A stretch of DNA of 64,000 nt from Thermodesulfobium acidiphilum (GCF_003057965.1 NZ_CP020921.1:608916-672915); one strand, 5' to 3'. Positions 35,625 to 45,551 are shown, counted from the first letter of the stretch. Notes: a model not told the origin generated them from the sequence alone. A program made the numbers and translations.

Positions 35625-36394
35625 TTTTTAGAGTAATAACAGCCTGTTGGGGAATACCTGTTTTGTTGTTTCTTGTTTATGCAGGTAATTTGTGGCTTTT
35701 GTTGCTTCTTTCTGTTTTGATTTTATGTTCTACGTATGAATTTAGCGTAATGATGAAGAATAACAATCATAAAATGCCATATATTACTTTTTTGGTCTCA
35801 TTCATAGTATTTTTTGGAAATATTTTCGGTTTTCTATCCCTGTCAGTTTTTTTAAGCATGTTAATACTTTTCCTCTGGTCAATAATTTTTTTCAATAGAT
35901 ATACCTTATTTGATATTTGTCTTTCATTCGTCTGTATATTTTTTATATCCTTTTCACTTTCTTTCTTTTATCTTATCAGAAATCTTGATAACGGCTTTTT
36001 TTGGTCAGTGACTCTTTTAACGAGTTTATGGTTAGGTGATTCTATGGCTTATATAGTAGGTAAAAATTTTGGTAAACATAAGCTTTTAGATGTTTCACCG
36101 AAAAAAACCTGGGAAGGTGCTTTAGCAAATATGGTTTTTGGTATCATTCCTTTTATAGTTCTTTCGACTTTTTTGCAGAAATCCATTTTTTTGTTGATTT
36201 TTTTAGGTATTCTTGTTAACATAGTTTCTCAAATTTCAGATCTAAGCGAGTCTTTGATCAAGAGAACTTTTGATTGCAAAGACTCGGGGAATTTTTTGCC
36301 AGGGCATGGAGGTTTTTTTGATAGATTCGATAGTTTATTTTTCTCTTCGCCAATTTTATATTTTATAATTCTTTATCTTGGAAAAATTAAATGA
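35621..36394 (+). CDS. cdsA: Phosphatidate cytidylyltransferase
   Basis: This 257-residue membrane enzyme makes CDP-diacylglycerol from CTP and phosphatidic acid for phospholipid synthesis. It has seven to eight hydrophobic helices. The C-terminal signature S-x(3)-KR...K-D...PGHGG...DR-D is present: SLIKRTFDCKDSGNFLPGHG followed by GFFDRFDS. TLLTSLWLGDSMAYIVGKNFG is also typical. The start is TTG at 35621, overlapping the uppS stop, with GGGGGGCG eight bases upstream. The dxr start overlaps its end. Confidence 0.94.
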   Translation: MIFRVITACWGIPVLLFLVYAGNLWLLLLLSVLILCSTYEFSVMMKNNNHKMPYITFLVSFIVFFGNIFGFLSLSVFLSMLILFLWSIIFFNRYTLFDICLSFVCIFFISFSLSFFYLIRNLDNGFFWSVTLLTSLWLGDSMAYIVGKNFGKHKLLDVSPKKTWEGALANMVFGIIPFIVLSTFLQKSIFLLIFLGILVNIVSQISDLSESLIKRTFDCKDSGNFLPGHGGFFDRFDSLFFSSPILYFIILYLGKIK

Positions 36395-37518
36395 AAAAGG
36401 TAATTTTGATTGGATCTACAGGTTCAATAGGTACACAAACTTTAGAGGTTGTTAGAAAATATCCTGATAAACTAAAAGTTGTAGGTTTGGCTGCAAGAAA
36501 GATGTCAGAAAAATTAAAAGATCAAATCCAGGAATTTCAACCTGAATATGTTGCCCTTTTGTATAAAGAAAATTTTGATGTTAAGTCAGAGAAAACTTTA
36601 TATGGTTTTGATGGAATCTTAGAAATGATAAGGGAAACAGAGGCTGACATAGTTTTGTTAGCCTGGGTAGGAAAGGATTCAATATATATTGCTAAAGCGG
36701 CACTAGACTCAAATAAAGACCTTGCATTTGCTACAAAGGAAATACTTGTTTATGGTGGAAATTTAATTGTAAATTATGCAAAAAAAGTTGGCAGAAAAAT
36801 TTTACCTGTGGATAGTGAGCACAACGCTATCTTTCAGCTACTAGAAAAGGAAGATATTTCTTTTGTTGACTCTATATATCTAACAGCTTCAGGTGGGCCG
36901 TTTTATAACAAGCACTTTATTAAAAATCCCTCAGTTGATGAAGTTTTGTTGCATCCTACATGGAAAATGGGACCAAAAGTGACTGTTGATTCTGCTAATC
37001 TGATGAATAAAGGTTTTGAAGTAATAGAGGCTTCATTTCTTTTTGGTTTTGATTCTAGTAAGATTAAAGTTCTTATTAATAGAACCAGTTTAGTTCACTC
37101 TTTAGTTTCATTTATTGATGGTTCTGTTAGAATTTTGTATTATAAACCAGATATGCGTATACCTATACAACATGCTCTCTCTTATCCTGAAAGATGGGCC
37201 GCTCAAAAAGAAGATTTTGAAAATCATTTCGTTTTAGAATTTGAAAAGCCAGATTATAATGAATTTCCATGCTTGGCTCTCGCTTATGAAGCTTTAAAAA
37301 GTGGTTCAATTAAAACTGCATCGCTTGCTGCTTGTGATGAAATTTTGGTTGATGCATTTCTAAATAAAAAGATTTCATTTTTAAGTATCCCAAAGATGCT
37401 AGAATTGATCTTATCAAAATCTGATTCGGGCAATATTACATCTTTTGAAGAGATAGATTTAATTTATAATGAAACTGTTGCAAGAAGTTTAGAGTTGTTG
37501 GAGGTATATAAATTTTAA
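36391..37518 (+). CDS. dxr: 1-deoxy-D-xylulose 5-phosphate reductoisomerase
   Basis: This 375-residue NADPH-dependent enzyme converts DXP to MEP, the committed step of the MEP isoprenoid pathway. The N-terminal NADPH-binding GSTGSIGTQTLEVV is clear. So are FATKEILVYGGNLIV, the metal and substrate motifs PVDSEHNAIFQLL and TASGGPF, HPTWKMGPKVTVDSANLMNK, and EASFLFGFD. Length is typical. The neighbours ispG and uppS serve the same isoprenoid route. Start and stop overlap cdsA and rseP. Confidence 0.97.
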   Translation: MKKVILIGSTGSIGTQTLEVVRKYPDKLKVVGLAARKMSEKLKDQIQEFQPEYVALLYKENFDVKSEKTLYGFDGILEMIRETEADIVLLAWVGKDSIYIAKAALDSNKDLAFATKEILVYGGNLIVNYAKKVGRKILPVDSEHNAIFQLLEKEDISFVDSIYLTASGGPFYNKHFIKNPSVDEVLLHPTWKMGPKVTVDSANLMNKGFEVIEASFLFGFDSSKIKVLINRTSLVHSLVSFIDGSVRILYYKPDMRIPIQHALSYPERWAAQKEDFENHFVLEFEKPDYNEFPCLALAYEALKSGSIKTASLAACDEILVDAFLNKKISFLSIPKMLELILSKSDSGNITSFEEIDLIYNETVARSLELLEVYKF

Positions 37519-38540
37519 TGAGTATTTTAATTTTTATTTTGGTAATTTTCGTTGCGACATTAGTTCATGAAGCAGGACACTTTGTTTTTGCTAGGATTTT
37601 TGGAGTAGGGGTTTTTGAATTCTCAATTGGTTTTGGACCAAGAATTTTCAAAAGTAAATATAAAGAAACAGACCTTAGTATAAGGATTCTCCCGCTTGGT
37701 GGTTTTGTGAGGATTGCAGGTTTGGATGAGGGGGAAGTCCCTCCTGGAAAAAAGAGGTTCGATCAAATTAGATCATTTCAAAAAATTTTGGTAATTTTAG
37801 CTGGTCCAGTAATGAACATAATTATGGCTGCAGTACTTTTTACTCTCGTATATACACAGGGTGTTTATGTTCCTGATTTAAAGATTCAATCAGTTAATAA
37901 CAATTTTCCAGCTGCAAAGGCTGGAATACAGGTTGGAGATAGGATTGTTGCTGTAAATGATATTCCCATTAAAACACCAAATGAATTAATTAAAATAGTG
38001 TCTGAATCAAAGGGGGAAAAACTTAATTTAACTATCCTGAGAGATGATAAATATATAAACATTAGTCTTAATCCAGAATTCGATCAGAAAGAAAATAGAT
38101 ATTTAATTGGCATAATGTTTGATCGCACCTTGAAGAAATATTCAATTCTTGAGTCTATATATATGGGATTTACTCAAACCATATCTTGGTCTATTGCGCT
38201 TGTTGTAAGCATTTGGATGTTAATAACAGGAAAGGTTCCGGTGGGAAGTCTGGCGGGGCCTATAGGGATAGCCAGTATGCTTGGCCAGGCTGCTAACGAA
38301 GGTCTAACTGCTCTTATTTTTTTTGTAGGTTTTTTATCTTTAAACTTAGGGATATTAAATCTACTTCCTATTCCTGCTCTTGACGGTTCAAGAATTCTAT
38401 TTTTGCTTGTTGAAGTTCTTAGAGGAAAGCCTATAGATCCAAAAAAAGAAAATTTTATACATGTGGCGGGTTTTGTATTTTTAATTTTATTAATGATATT
38501 TATCAGTTATTTTGATATATTGAGGATTTTTAAAAGGTGA
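37518..38540 (+). CDS. rseP: Site-2 intramembrane zinc metalloprotease RseP
   Basis: This 340-residue site-2 protease carries HEAGH near residue 20 (LVHEAGHFVFARIF), a central PDZ domain (GIQVGDRIVAVNDIPIKT), and the C-terminal LLPIPALDGSRILF, which supplies the third zinc ligand (Asp). Four membrane helices fit the family. It cuts within membrane proteins, classically anti-sigma factors or remnant signal peptides; no anti-sigma partner is encoded here. Conserved placement between dxr and ispG supports the name. Confidence 0.94.
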   Translation: MSILIFILVIFVATLVHEAGHFVFARIFGVGVFEFSIGFGPRIFKSKYKETDLSIRILPLGGFVRIAGLDEGEVPPGKKRFDQIRSFQKILVILAGPVMNIIMAAVLFTLVYTQGVYVPDLKIQSVNNNFPAAKAGIQVGDRIVAVNDIPIKTPNELIKIVSESKGEKLNLTILRDDKYINISLNPEFDQKENRYLIGIMFDRTLKKYSILESIYMGFTQTISWSIALVVSIWMLITGKVPVGSLAGPIGIASMLGQAANEGLTALIFFVGFLSLNLGILNLLPIPALDGSRILFLLVEVLRGKPIDPKKENFIHVAGFVFLILLMIFISYFDILRIFKR

Positions 38541-39589
38541 TTAGAAAAAAGGTTGCCGTTAGGGATTTAATTTTTGGATCTGGTAAAGTTTTTGTTCAAA
38601 CAATGACAAAAACTGATACAAGAAATGTTAGTGCTACTATTAAGCAAATCAGACAAATCCAAAAAGCTGGTGCTGATCTAGTAAGGCTGGCAGTTCCAGA
38701 TAACGATGCGGCAGAAGCTATTTATAAAATTGTCAAAAAAGTATCAATACCTCTTGTAGCAGACATTCATTTTGATTATAGATTAGCTTTAAAGGCTATT
38801 GATGCAGGGATTTCTAAGATAAGAATAAATCCTGGCAATATTGGTTCAAAAAATAATTTGCTAGAAGTTGTGAGAGCTGCATCGAACAACAATATTCCTA
38901 TTAGAATAGGCGTCAATGAAGGATCTATACCTAAAGATCTCCTTGGAAAGTTTCAAGATGATCCTGTTGATGCTCTTGTTAGAACTGTAGAAAGAGAAGT
39001 AAGTTTGCTGGAAGATAGTGGATTTAGCAATATTGTGATAAGTGCAAAGACTTTTTCTGTCAATTTGCTTCTAAAGACATATAGTTTGCTTTTTGAAAAA
39101 TTTCCCTATCCTTTACATGTAGGGGTTACTGAATCAGGTCCCTTGTTTCAAGGAACAATAAGATCAAGCGTTGCTATAGGTATTCTTTTAAGCAAAGGCA
39201 TAGGGGATACCATAAGAGTATCTCTCAGTTCTAGTCCAATTGATGAGATAAGGGTTGGAAGAGAGATTCTTAAATCTCTTGAACTTGAAATTGGCCCAGT
39301 AATAATATCTTGTCCAACTTGTGGTAGAACAGAAGTAAATTTAAGCAAATTAACTAAAATTGTTGAAAAGAGACTTTTGAATGTAAAAAAACCATTAAAA
39401 ATTGCTATTATGGGTTGTGCAGTAAATGGTCCTTCTGAGGCTAAATCTGCTGATTTGGGTATCGCATGCGCTAAACAATTTGCCTTTTTGTTTAAATATG
39501 GAAAAATAATAAAAAAAATTGATAGTGATAATTTGGAAAGAGTTTTTTTGGCTGAATTAGAATCTCTTATTTTTCAGGAGGATTTATGA
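38537..39589 (+). CDS. ispG: 4-hydroxy-3-methylbut-2-enyl diphosphate synthase (IspG/GcpE)
   Basis: This 350-residue iron-sulfur enzyme of the MEP pathway converts MEcPP to HMBPP. It has an N-terminal TIM-barrel (QTMTKTDTRNVSATIKQI, RLAVPDNDAAEAIY, VADIHFDYRLALKAID, KIRINPGNIG). The C-terminal cluster ligands are visible in SCPTCGR and GCAVNGPSEAKSADLGIA. The start is GTG at 38537, overlapping the rseP stop, and the end overlaps proS (ATGA). A ferredoxin or flavodoxin partner is not in the window. Confidence 0.96.
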   Translation: MIRKKVAVRDLIFGSGKVFVQTMTKTDTRNVSATIKQIRQIQKAGADLVRLAVPDNDAAEAIYKIVKKVSIPLVADIHFDYRLALKAIDAGISKIRINPGNIGSKNNLLEVVRAASNNNIPIRIGVNEGSIPKDLLGKFQDDPVDALVRTVEREVSLLEDSGFSNIVISAKTFSVNLLLKTYSLLFEKFPYPLHVGVTESGPLFQGTIRSSVAIGILLSKGIGDTIRVSLSSSPIDEIRVGREILKSLELEIGPVIISCPTCGRTEVNLSKLTKIVEKRLLNVKKPLKIAIMGCAVNGPSEAKSADLGIACAKQFAFLFKYGKIIKKIDSDNLERVFLAELESLIFQEDL

Positions 39590-41301
39590 AATTATCCAAA
39601 TTGTTTTTCAAGACTCTTAAAGAAGTACCTGGTGACGCTGAGGCTATTAGCCACGTTCTTTTGTTAAGGGCTGGTTATATAAGGCGTCTTAGTTCTGGTA
39701 TTTATACATATTTACCATTAGCTAAAAAGGTGTTATTAAAGATTGAGAATATAGTTCGTGAGGAAATGATTAATATTAATTCTCAAGAGTTATTACTTCC
39801 TGCTCTTCAACCAAGAGAAATTTGGGAAATTTCGGGGAGATGGAAAAAATACGGTCCTGAACTTATGAGATTTAAGGATAGACATGATAAAGAGTACGCT
39901 CTTGGCCCTACACATGAAGAAGTTATAACTGATTTGATAAATAAGGAGGTTAATTCTTATAAACAACTCCCAATTTCTGTATTTCAAATACAAACAAAAT
40001 TTAGAGACGAAATAAGACCCAGGTTTGGTTTGATGAGAACAAGAGAGTTTATTATGAAAGATGCCTATAGCTTTCACAGAAACGAAGAGGATCTTGATAA
40101 AACTTATTGGGATATGTTTCACGCTTATGAAAAAATTCTTACAAGGATGGGGTTAAATTTTAAGTCAGTTGAAGCAGATTCTGGAGCTATTGGTGGAAGC
40201 GTTTCCCATGAATTTATGGTTTTAACTCCTTTTGGGGAAGATAAGATTCTCTATTGTTCAAGCTGTCCTTATGCGGCAAATCTTGAAAAGGCTACATCAA
40301 CTTATGAGCCCTTTTATAGTGCTGGGGGAGAGTTTTCTGAGTTAGAGATTATTCCAACACCTAATGCAAAAACAGTTAATGAGGTTTCGGAATATATTGG
40401 AGTAGACCATAAGTTTATCTTAAAATCTCTAATGTATAGAATCGAAGGAAAGCCTACTATGATAGTTGTAGCTGGTGATGATGAGTTAAACGAGATAAAG
40501 TTAAAAAATGCTCTTCCTGGGAAAGAACTGTCAATGATGACACCTGAAGAAATTAAGCAAGAATTAAATTTATCTGTTGGTTCAATAGGACCAGTAAAAA
40601 TTGATAATATAGATTTAATTTGTGACAAAAGAGTATGTGTTGAAAATGTAGCTTTTTATGCTGGGGCAAATAAAGAAGGTTATCATTATAAAAATGTTTA
40701 CTTTAAAAGAGATTTTTATACAGATAAAATTTTTGATTTGAGAACTTCAAAGGCTGGAGAATCCTGTCCCCGTTGTGGTTCTAAATTGCTGGAAAGTATT
40801 GGAAGCGAAGCTGGTCACGTATTTAAACTCGGTACTAAATACAGTGAACCAATGAAAGCTTATTTTAAAGATGAAGATGGTAAAGAGAAGCCATTTGAAA
40901 TGGGATGTTATGGAATTGGCATCTCAAGACTTCTTGCTATTGTTGTTGAACAACACCATGATGAGTTTGGAATTATATGGCCAAATTCTATCTCTCCTTA
41001 CCAGGTGATTATTATCCCTGCAAACATAAATGATGAAAATCAGCTAGCAACATCTGAAATGATTTTTTATGAGATAAGGCAAAGAGGTATAAGTGTTTTG
41101 TTTGATGATAGAGATGAGAGAGCTGGAGTGAAATTCAAAGATGCTGATCTCCTTGGGATTCCAATTAAAATTATTATAGGTAGCCATTTTTCTAAATCTG
41201 GTCTTATTGAGATAAAAGTTCGAAGGGATGGAAGTTCAAATCTTGTCCCGCCAGATGAAGCTAGTGTGTATGTCTCTTTAAAATTGAGACAGATAGTGTA
41301 A
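39586..41301 (+). CDS. proS: Proline-tRNA ligase (bacterial type with editing domain)
   Basis: This 571-residue class II synthetase has motif 1 around GYIRRLSSGIYTYLPLAKKV, motif 2 FRDEIRPRFGLMRTREFIMK, the inserted editing domain at about 225-390 (IGVDHKFILKSLMY, VVAGDDELNEIKL, YAGANKEGYHYKNVYF), and motif 3 MGCYGIGISRLLAIVVEQHH. A C-x2-C zinc-like pair precedes motif 3 (CPRCGS). The editing insert clears Ala-tRNA-Pro. It ends the uppS-to-proS run; polC, which often follows in Firmicutes, is replaced here by a class A PBP. Confidence 0.96.
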   Translation: MKLSKLFFKTLKEVPGDAEAISHVLLLRAGYIRRLSSGIYTYLPLAKKVLLKIENIVREEMININSQELLLPALQPREIWEISGRWKKYGPELMRFKDRHDKEYALGPTHEEVITDLINKEVNSYKQLPISVFQIQTKFRDEIRPRFGLMRTREFIMKDAYSFHRNEEDLDKTYWDMFHAYEKILTRMGLNFKSVEADSGAIGGSVSHEFMVLTPFGEDKILYCSSCPYAANLEKATSTYEPFYSAGGEFSELEIIPTPNAKTVNEVSEYIGVDHKFILKSLMYRIEGKPTMIVVAGDDELNEIKLKNALPGKELSMMTPEEIKQELNLSVGSIGPVKIDNIDLICDKRVCVENVAFYAGANKEGYHYKNVYFKRDFYTDKIFDLRTSKAGESCPRCGSKLLESIGSEAGHVFKLGTKYSEPMKAYFKDEDGKEKPFEMGCYGIGISRLLAIVVEQHHDEFGIIWPNSISPYQVIIIPANINDENQLATSEMIFYEIRQRGISVLFDDRDERAGVKFKDADLLGIPIKIIIGSHFSKSGLIEIKVRRDGSSNLVPPDEASVYVSLKLRQIV

Positions 41302-41302
41302 T

Positions 41303-43405
41303 ATGCTTAATAAAATTAAGAAATTTGTAATTTTTATAGGTATATTTTTAACACTTTTTTTAATTGGACTTCTAACTGGAATAACAATATACTCCTTTAT
41401 TAAAGTTCCAAACGTAGAAAGTCTTGAGAACTATGCTCCTCCTGAAGCTACTCAAATATTTGACAGAAATGGTAAATTAATAACTACGTTGTATGATTCC
41501 GAAAATAGAATAGTTGTACCTTTAAAGGATATTCCTAAAAGTTTGCAAGATGCAGTTATAGCTGTCGAAGATTCGAGATTTTACTCAGAAATAGGTTTTG
41601 ATCCTATAGGAATAATAAGGGCCTTTATAGCTGACGTTACACACAGAAAAGAAATTGAGGGAGGAAGCACTCTAACTCAACAACTGGTTAAAAATATTTA
41701 TCTTACTCCACAACAGACTATTATGAGAAAGCTTGTTGAACTGGTTATTGCAATAAGAGTGGATCTTACGCTTAGTAAGGCTAAGATTTTAGAGTTATAT
41801 CTTAATGAAATATATTTAGGTCATGGAACCAATGGTGTTGAAGCAGCTTCAAAATATTATTTTAACAAAGATGTAAAAGATCTTAATTTAGCGGAATCTG
41901 CGATGCTTGCAGGTTTGATAAGTGCACCTGAATATTATTCTCCAGTAAGAAATTTTAAGTTGGCCAAAGAACGTCAGAAAATTGTGTTAAACAGAATGGT
42001 AGATGTAGGCTTTATTACCAAGGCTCAAGCGGTTGAGGCATACAACCAACCTATTAAAATTGCTCATTCTAACTCAAAATGGGGTGGTATTGCTCCATAC
42101 TTTGTTGATCACATATTGCAAGAAATGGCAAAAAAATATGGTTATAACGAAGTTTATACTGGCGGTTTGAAAATTTATACTACTCTTGATTACAATATGC
42201 AAGAAGAAGCCGATAAATTAGTCAAAGAATATGTAAAAAAATATAAATACCTACACGTATCAGAAGGCGCACTCGTTGCTATTGATCCTCAAAATGGAGA
42301 AATAAGAGCGTATGTAGGTGGAACCAGTTATGAAAAAAGTCAATTTGATAGAGTTATTATGGCAGAGAGACAACCCGGTTCTGCATTTAAACCCTTTGTT
42401 TATTTAACTGCTCTTGAAGAAGGAATGAGTCCTAATACTATGTTATCTGATACACCTGTTACATATCCTACGCCAGAAGGTCCATGGAGCCCTCAGAACT
42501 ATGATAGAACCTTTATGGGGAATATTCCTATGTGGGAAGCTTTGATGCTTTCTAGAAATGTTCCTAGTGTAAAATTACTGGCTATGGTAGGAGTAGAGAA
42601 TGCAATTAAAACAGCTAGAAAAGCTGGTATTAAAAGTCATTTAAACGCAAATCTTGCTCTTGCCCTGGGTGCAAGTGATGTAAACTTGCTTGAAATTACT
42701 TCTGCTTATGGAGTTTTTGCTAATAGGGGTATTAGGGTTGAGCCAATTTTTGTAACCAAAGTTTTGGATAGAAATGGTAAAGTGTTAGAAGAAAATAAGC
42801 CTATACCTCAGAGGGTATTCGATGAAAAATATATATCAGTTCTTGATAATATGCTTACTAACGTAATATTGCATGGTACAGGAATGGCAGCAAATATTGG
42901 TAGGCCTGCTGCAGGCAAAACTGGTACTACTGATGACTTTAGGAATGCATGGTTTATAGGCTTTACCCCTAATTTAGTTTGTGGAGTATGGGTAGGCAAT
43001 GATGATAATTCACCAATGGATGGTGTAGTTGGTGGCTTTATTCCTGCCGAAATTTGGGCTTCATTTATGAAAAGTGCTCTTGCAGGTACACCTGTTGCTT
43101 ACTTTCCAAAGAGTTCGGAACCTATCGGTGGTCCATCGAGTGGAAATGAGGTTAGTGTATGGGTATGTGGTGATTCTGACAAGTTAGCAACAGATAGGTG
43201 CCCAAATCCTGTGTTAAAATCCTTTCCAAAGGACAAAGCCCCTACAGAATATGATAACAGATATCCAGGTAGTCCATATGTTCCAAAAGAGAAGAAAACT
43301 AAAGTGAATACTAATGAGAAACCACAAGTTTCAGGCGAAAATAATCATCCAACTACTATTCCAAAACATGAGAATAATTCAATTATTGTACTTCCCCAAA
43401 GATAG
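41303..43405 (+). CDS. Bifunctional class A penicillin-binding protein (PBP1A-like)
   Basis: This 700-residue membrane-anchored protein has glycosyltransferase and transpeptidase domains. One N-terminal helix is followed by the GT51 domain: AVIAVEDSRFYSEIGFDP, GGSTLTQQLVKNIYL, RKLVELVIAIRVDLTLSK and LELYLNEIYLG. The transpeptidase has GSAFKPF (S-x-x-K), SRNVPS (S-x-N) and GKTGTTDD (K-T-G). The C-terminal tail is Pro/Asn-rich. It is one base after proS. Its last 23 nt overlap the convergent hypB gene, so no terminator can sit between them. Confidence 0.94.
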   Translation: MLNKIKKFVIFIGIFLTLFLIGLLTGITIYSFIKVPNVESLENYAPPEATQIFDRNGKLITTLYDSENRIVVPLKDIPKSLQDAVIAVEDSRFYSEIGFDPIGIIRAFIADVTHRKEIEGGSTLTQQLVKNIYLTPQQTIMRKLVELVIAIRVDLTLSKAKILELYLNEIYLGHGTNGVEAASKYYFNKDVKDLNLAESAMLAGLISAPEYYSPVRNFKLAKERQKIVLNRMVDVGFITKAQAVEAYNQPIKIAHSNSKWGGIAPYFVDHILQEMAKKYGYNEVYTGGLKIYTTLDYNMQEEADKLVKEYVKKYKYLHVSEGALVAIDPQNGEIRAYVGGTSYEKSQFDRVIMAERQPGSAFKPFVYLTALEEGMSPNTMLSDTPVTYPTPEGPWSPQNYDRTFMGNIPMWEALMLSRNVPSVKLLAMVGVENAIKTARKAGIKSHLNANLALALGASDVNLLEITSAYGVFANRGIRVEPIFVTKVLDRNGKVLEENKPIPQRVFDEKYISVLDNMLTNVILHGTGMAANIGRPAAGKTGTTDDFRNAWFIGFTPNLVCGVWVGNDDNSPMDGVVGGFIPAEIWASFMKSALAGTPVAYFPKSSEPIGGPSSGNEVSVWVCGDSDKLATDRCPNPVLKSFPKDKAPTEYDNRYPGSPYVPKEKKTKVNTNEKPQVSGENNHPTTIPKHENNSIIVLPQR

Positions 43406-44060
43406 AAGAATATTTTTGAATTAGCCATTCTACAAATTTATAATATGAATTTTTATTCTTCTTTGAAATAAGAAAGATAGGTGATTCTTTGTTTAGCTTT
43501 CTAATTTCTGAAATGAAGACTTCTTCACTAAGATCAAGGAATGGTAAAAGGTCAACCTTTGTTAAAAGTATACATGAAGCTTCTTTAAAGAGAAGTGGGT
43601 ATTTTTCTGGTTTATCTTCACCTTCTGTTACACTTAATATTGCTACCTTTTCATGTTCTCCTAAATAAAATTCTGCAGGACAAACAAGATTACCAACGTT
43701 TTCTATAAATAGAATTTTTTCATGTTCTACATTAAATTGTTCGAATGCCTTTCTTATCATTTTGGATTCCAGATGACAAATACCATGCGTGTTAATCTGT
43801 ACGCATTTAATATCCTTTTTATTGATTCTCTCTGCATCCCTTGTGGTAGCGATGTCTCCTTCAATGACTAAAGATGGAAATCCTTTTTCATTTAAAATAG
43901 GTGTAATATTTTCTAAAAGAGTTGTTTTTCCTGAGCCAGGAGAGCTTATAAGATTGATAGTTAAGAGTTTTTTTGATTCAAAAATTTTTTTGTTGTTCTC
44001 TCCTTCTTTAACACTTTTTGATAGTATTGGGATATTTACGCTTATATCTTTAAGTTCCAT
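43383..44060 (-). CDS. hypB: Hydrogenase/urease nickel incorporation GTPase HypB
   Basis: This 225-residue SIMIBI-class GTPase delivers nickel to [NiFe]-hydrogenase with HypA. It shows a P-loop at about residues 39-47 (SSPGSGKTT), GDIATTRDAERI, NTHGICHLES (metal-binding Cys/His), FIENVGNLVCP and LTKVDLLPF. It lacks the N-terminal CxxCGC high-affinity nickel site and a His-rich stretch found in some HypB. It is the last gene of the minus-strand unit argS to hypB. No hydrogenase structural gene is present. hypA lies 42 nt upstream. Confidence 0.95.
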   Translation of the reverse strand: MELKDISVNIPILSKSVKEGENNKKIFESKKLLTINLISSPGSGKTTLLENITPILNEKGFPSLVIEGDIATTRDAERINKKDIKCVQINTHGICHLESKMIRKAFEQFNVEHEKILFIENVGNLVCPAEFYLGEHEKVAILSVTEGEDKPEKYPLLFKEASCILLTKVDLLPFLDLSEEVFISEIRKLNKESPIFLISKKNKNSYYKFVEWLIQKYSSIFGEVQ

Positions 44061-44102
44061 AACTTTCTTCCCTTCTTTTGTGTTTTTTAAAATTTTAAAG
44101 AA

Positions 44103-44447
44103 TTATTCTGCAATAATTTTATTGATTAACATCTCTCTGCCAGATTCTATAACTGTTTCAAACGAGTGACAATATGGGCATTCCATACTTATCATTCTAT
44201 CGCTTTCAAATATTTTTCCGCAATTCAAACAATGTAATTTTAGGTTTGCTTTGTTTATTTTCAAAATAGCTTCTTCTAGCATTGTTTCGTTTTTCATAAC
44301 ATCAAAAGCCGAAGCTAATAGATCAGTTTCTATCATGGCTCCAGCTCCAACAGTAATTTCTACCTCAAGAATTTTGTGCGCATTGTTCTGTTTTGCTTGT
44401 TCTGTAGTTATATCAATTATTTCTTGAACAATACTTGCTTCATGCAT
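44103..44447 (-). CDS. hypA: Hydrogenase maturation nickel metallochaperone HypA
   Basis: This 114-residue protein begins MHEASIVQEI (the conserved His2 for nickel binding) and has a C-terminal zinc domain with CLNCGKIF and CPYCHS, each CxxC. It partners HypB in nickel insertion. The start ATG at 44447 directly follows the M48 peptidase stop (TAA then ATG). A GGGAGG at 44459-44464 is the likely ribosome binding site, inside the peptidase gene. Confidence 0.96.
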   Translation of the reverse strand: MHEASIVQEIIDITTEQAKQNNAHKILEVEITVGAGAMIETDLLASAFDVMKNETMLEEAILKINKANLKLHCLNCGKIFESDRMISMECPYCHSFETVIESGREMLINKIIAE

Positions 44448-45551
44448 TTAATTAAATGCCTCCCAAAATGAGTTTTCCCATACTATCTTTTTTAACCTCG
44501 AACACAATTCATCTAAGATTTTTCTGTTTTCTTCGGTATTTTTTGTTGTAATAATTGCTATATTTTTAATATCAATTATAACATTGTTTTTATTGGTAAT
44601 AACTCTGATATCATATATGTTTGGCTCTTCATCAAAAGCAAGATTTAAGTTTTTTATTACAGATGTTATGTTGATAAATGGATTAGGGAAGATTTCAGGA
44701 TAATCCTGAAGATTGAACCAAAAATCTTTTTCAATATAGATATTTGGACCATCGTTAGTTACTCTGAAATAATCAGCAGCAATTCTTCGGTTAATTGTAA
44801 TCCCATCTTTTTTTAAATCTGCGATAATGTATTTAATTCTTTCTTCTGTTTTTGGATGGTTTCGATAAATTCCCCAATTTATATCTTGAGAACTTCTTTC
44901 TCTTGCGTTAAGCCTTTCCATTGTTGTTAATAATCCAACTGGATTGTATCCGCAAGCTATAGCGCACCTGATTGCAAATTCATCTGCTTGTTTTTCTAAC
45001 TCAATGGAATATTGATTCAGCATTGCCATTGAGAGAAGGCTTGCTGATTCAGTAGCTGCAGCATTTCCTCTTGATGCTATTATTACAGCAAGGGCTACAA
45101 GAGTGTACTTTTTTTGAAGTTCCATTTGTTTTCTGTGATGATCTAAAACTACATGCCCAGTTTCGTGTGAAAGTATGCACGCTAGTTCATCATCAGTTCT
45201 AACAAAGTTTAGCATTCCTGTTGTGACAAAAATAAAACCCCCTGGTAGAGCGAAGGCATTAACGTCGTTACTATAATATGCTCTTATTGTTAGTTTTAAA
45301 TCCTTAACTCCTGAAAATTCTCTGGCGTATTTTTGTAAACGTTCACCGATTTTGTTTAATCTTTCTTGAACTGTATGATCTTTTACGATCTTGTAATATG
45401 ATTCAATTTCCTTTGCAATTTTCTGACCTTCTTTATATTCAGCATCATAATTTACTATGGTTTGTGAATTAGCATTAATTTGAAGGTTTAAAATAAGATA
45501 GCATGTTAAGGTTATAAAAAAAAGCACTAATTTTTTTTTAAGCATTTTCAT
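44448..45551 (-). CDS. Exported M48-family metallopeptidase
   Basis: This 367-residue protein has an N-terminal signal or membrane segment (KKKLVLFFITLTCYLILNL) and a zinc-protease core. The HETGH motif is at residues 129-133 (LSHETGHVVLDHH) and the third ligand region is QADEFAIRCA. VNAFALPGGFIFVTTGML is typical of BepA/LoiP-like periplasmic quality-control proteases. The C-terminal part (about 260-367) is not recognised. It overlaps the upstream zinc-ribbon gene by 14 nt and is immediately followed by hypA. A link to nickel-enzyme maturation is only positional. Confidence 0.88.
   Translation of the reverse strand: MKMLKKKLVLFFITLTCYLILNLQINANSQTIVNYDAEYKEGQKIAKEIESYYKIVKDHTVQERLNKIGERLQKYAREFSGVKDLKLTIRAYYSNDVNAFALPGGFIFVTTGMLNFVRTDDELACILSHETGHVVLDHHRKQMELQKKYTLVALAVIIASRGNAAATESASLLSMAMLNQYSIELEKQADEFAIRCAIACGYNPVGLLTTMERLNARERSSQDINWGIYRNHPKTEERIKYIIADLKKDGITINRRIAADYFRVTNDGPNIYIEKDFWFNLQDYPEIFPNPFINITSVIKNLNLAFDEEPNIYDIRVITNKNNVIIDIKNIAIITTKNTEENRKILDELCSRLKKIVWENSFWEAFN

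Noticed and set aside
43406..43463. Inverted repeat AGAAGAATA/TATTCTTCT near the PBP1A-hypB junction
   Set aside because: It is nine AT-rich bases with a loop of about 40 nt inside the hypB coding sequence; likely chance.
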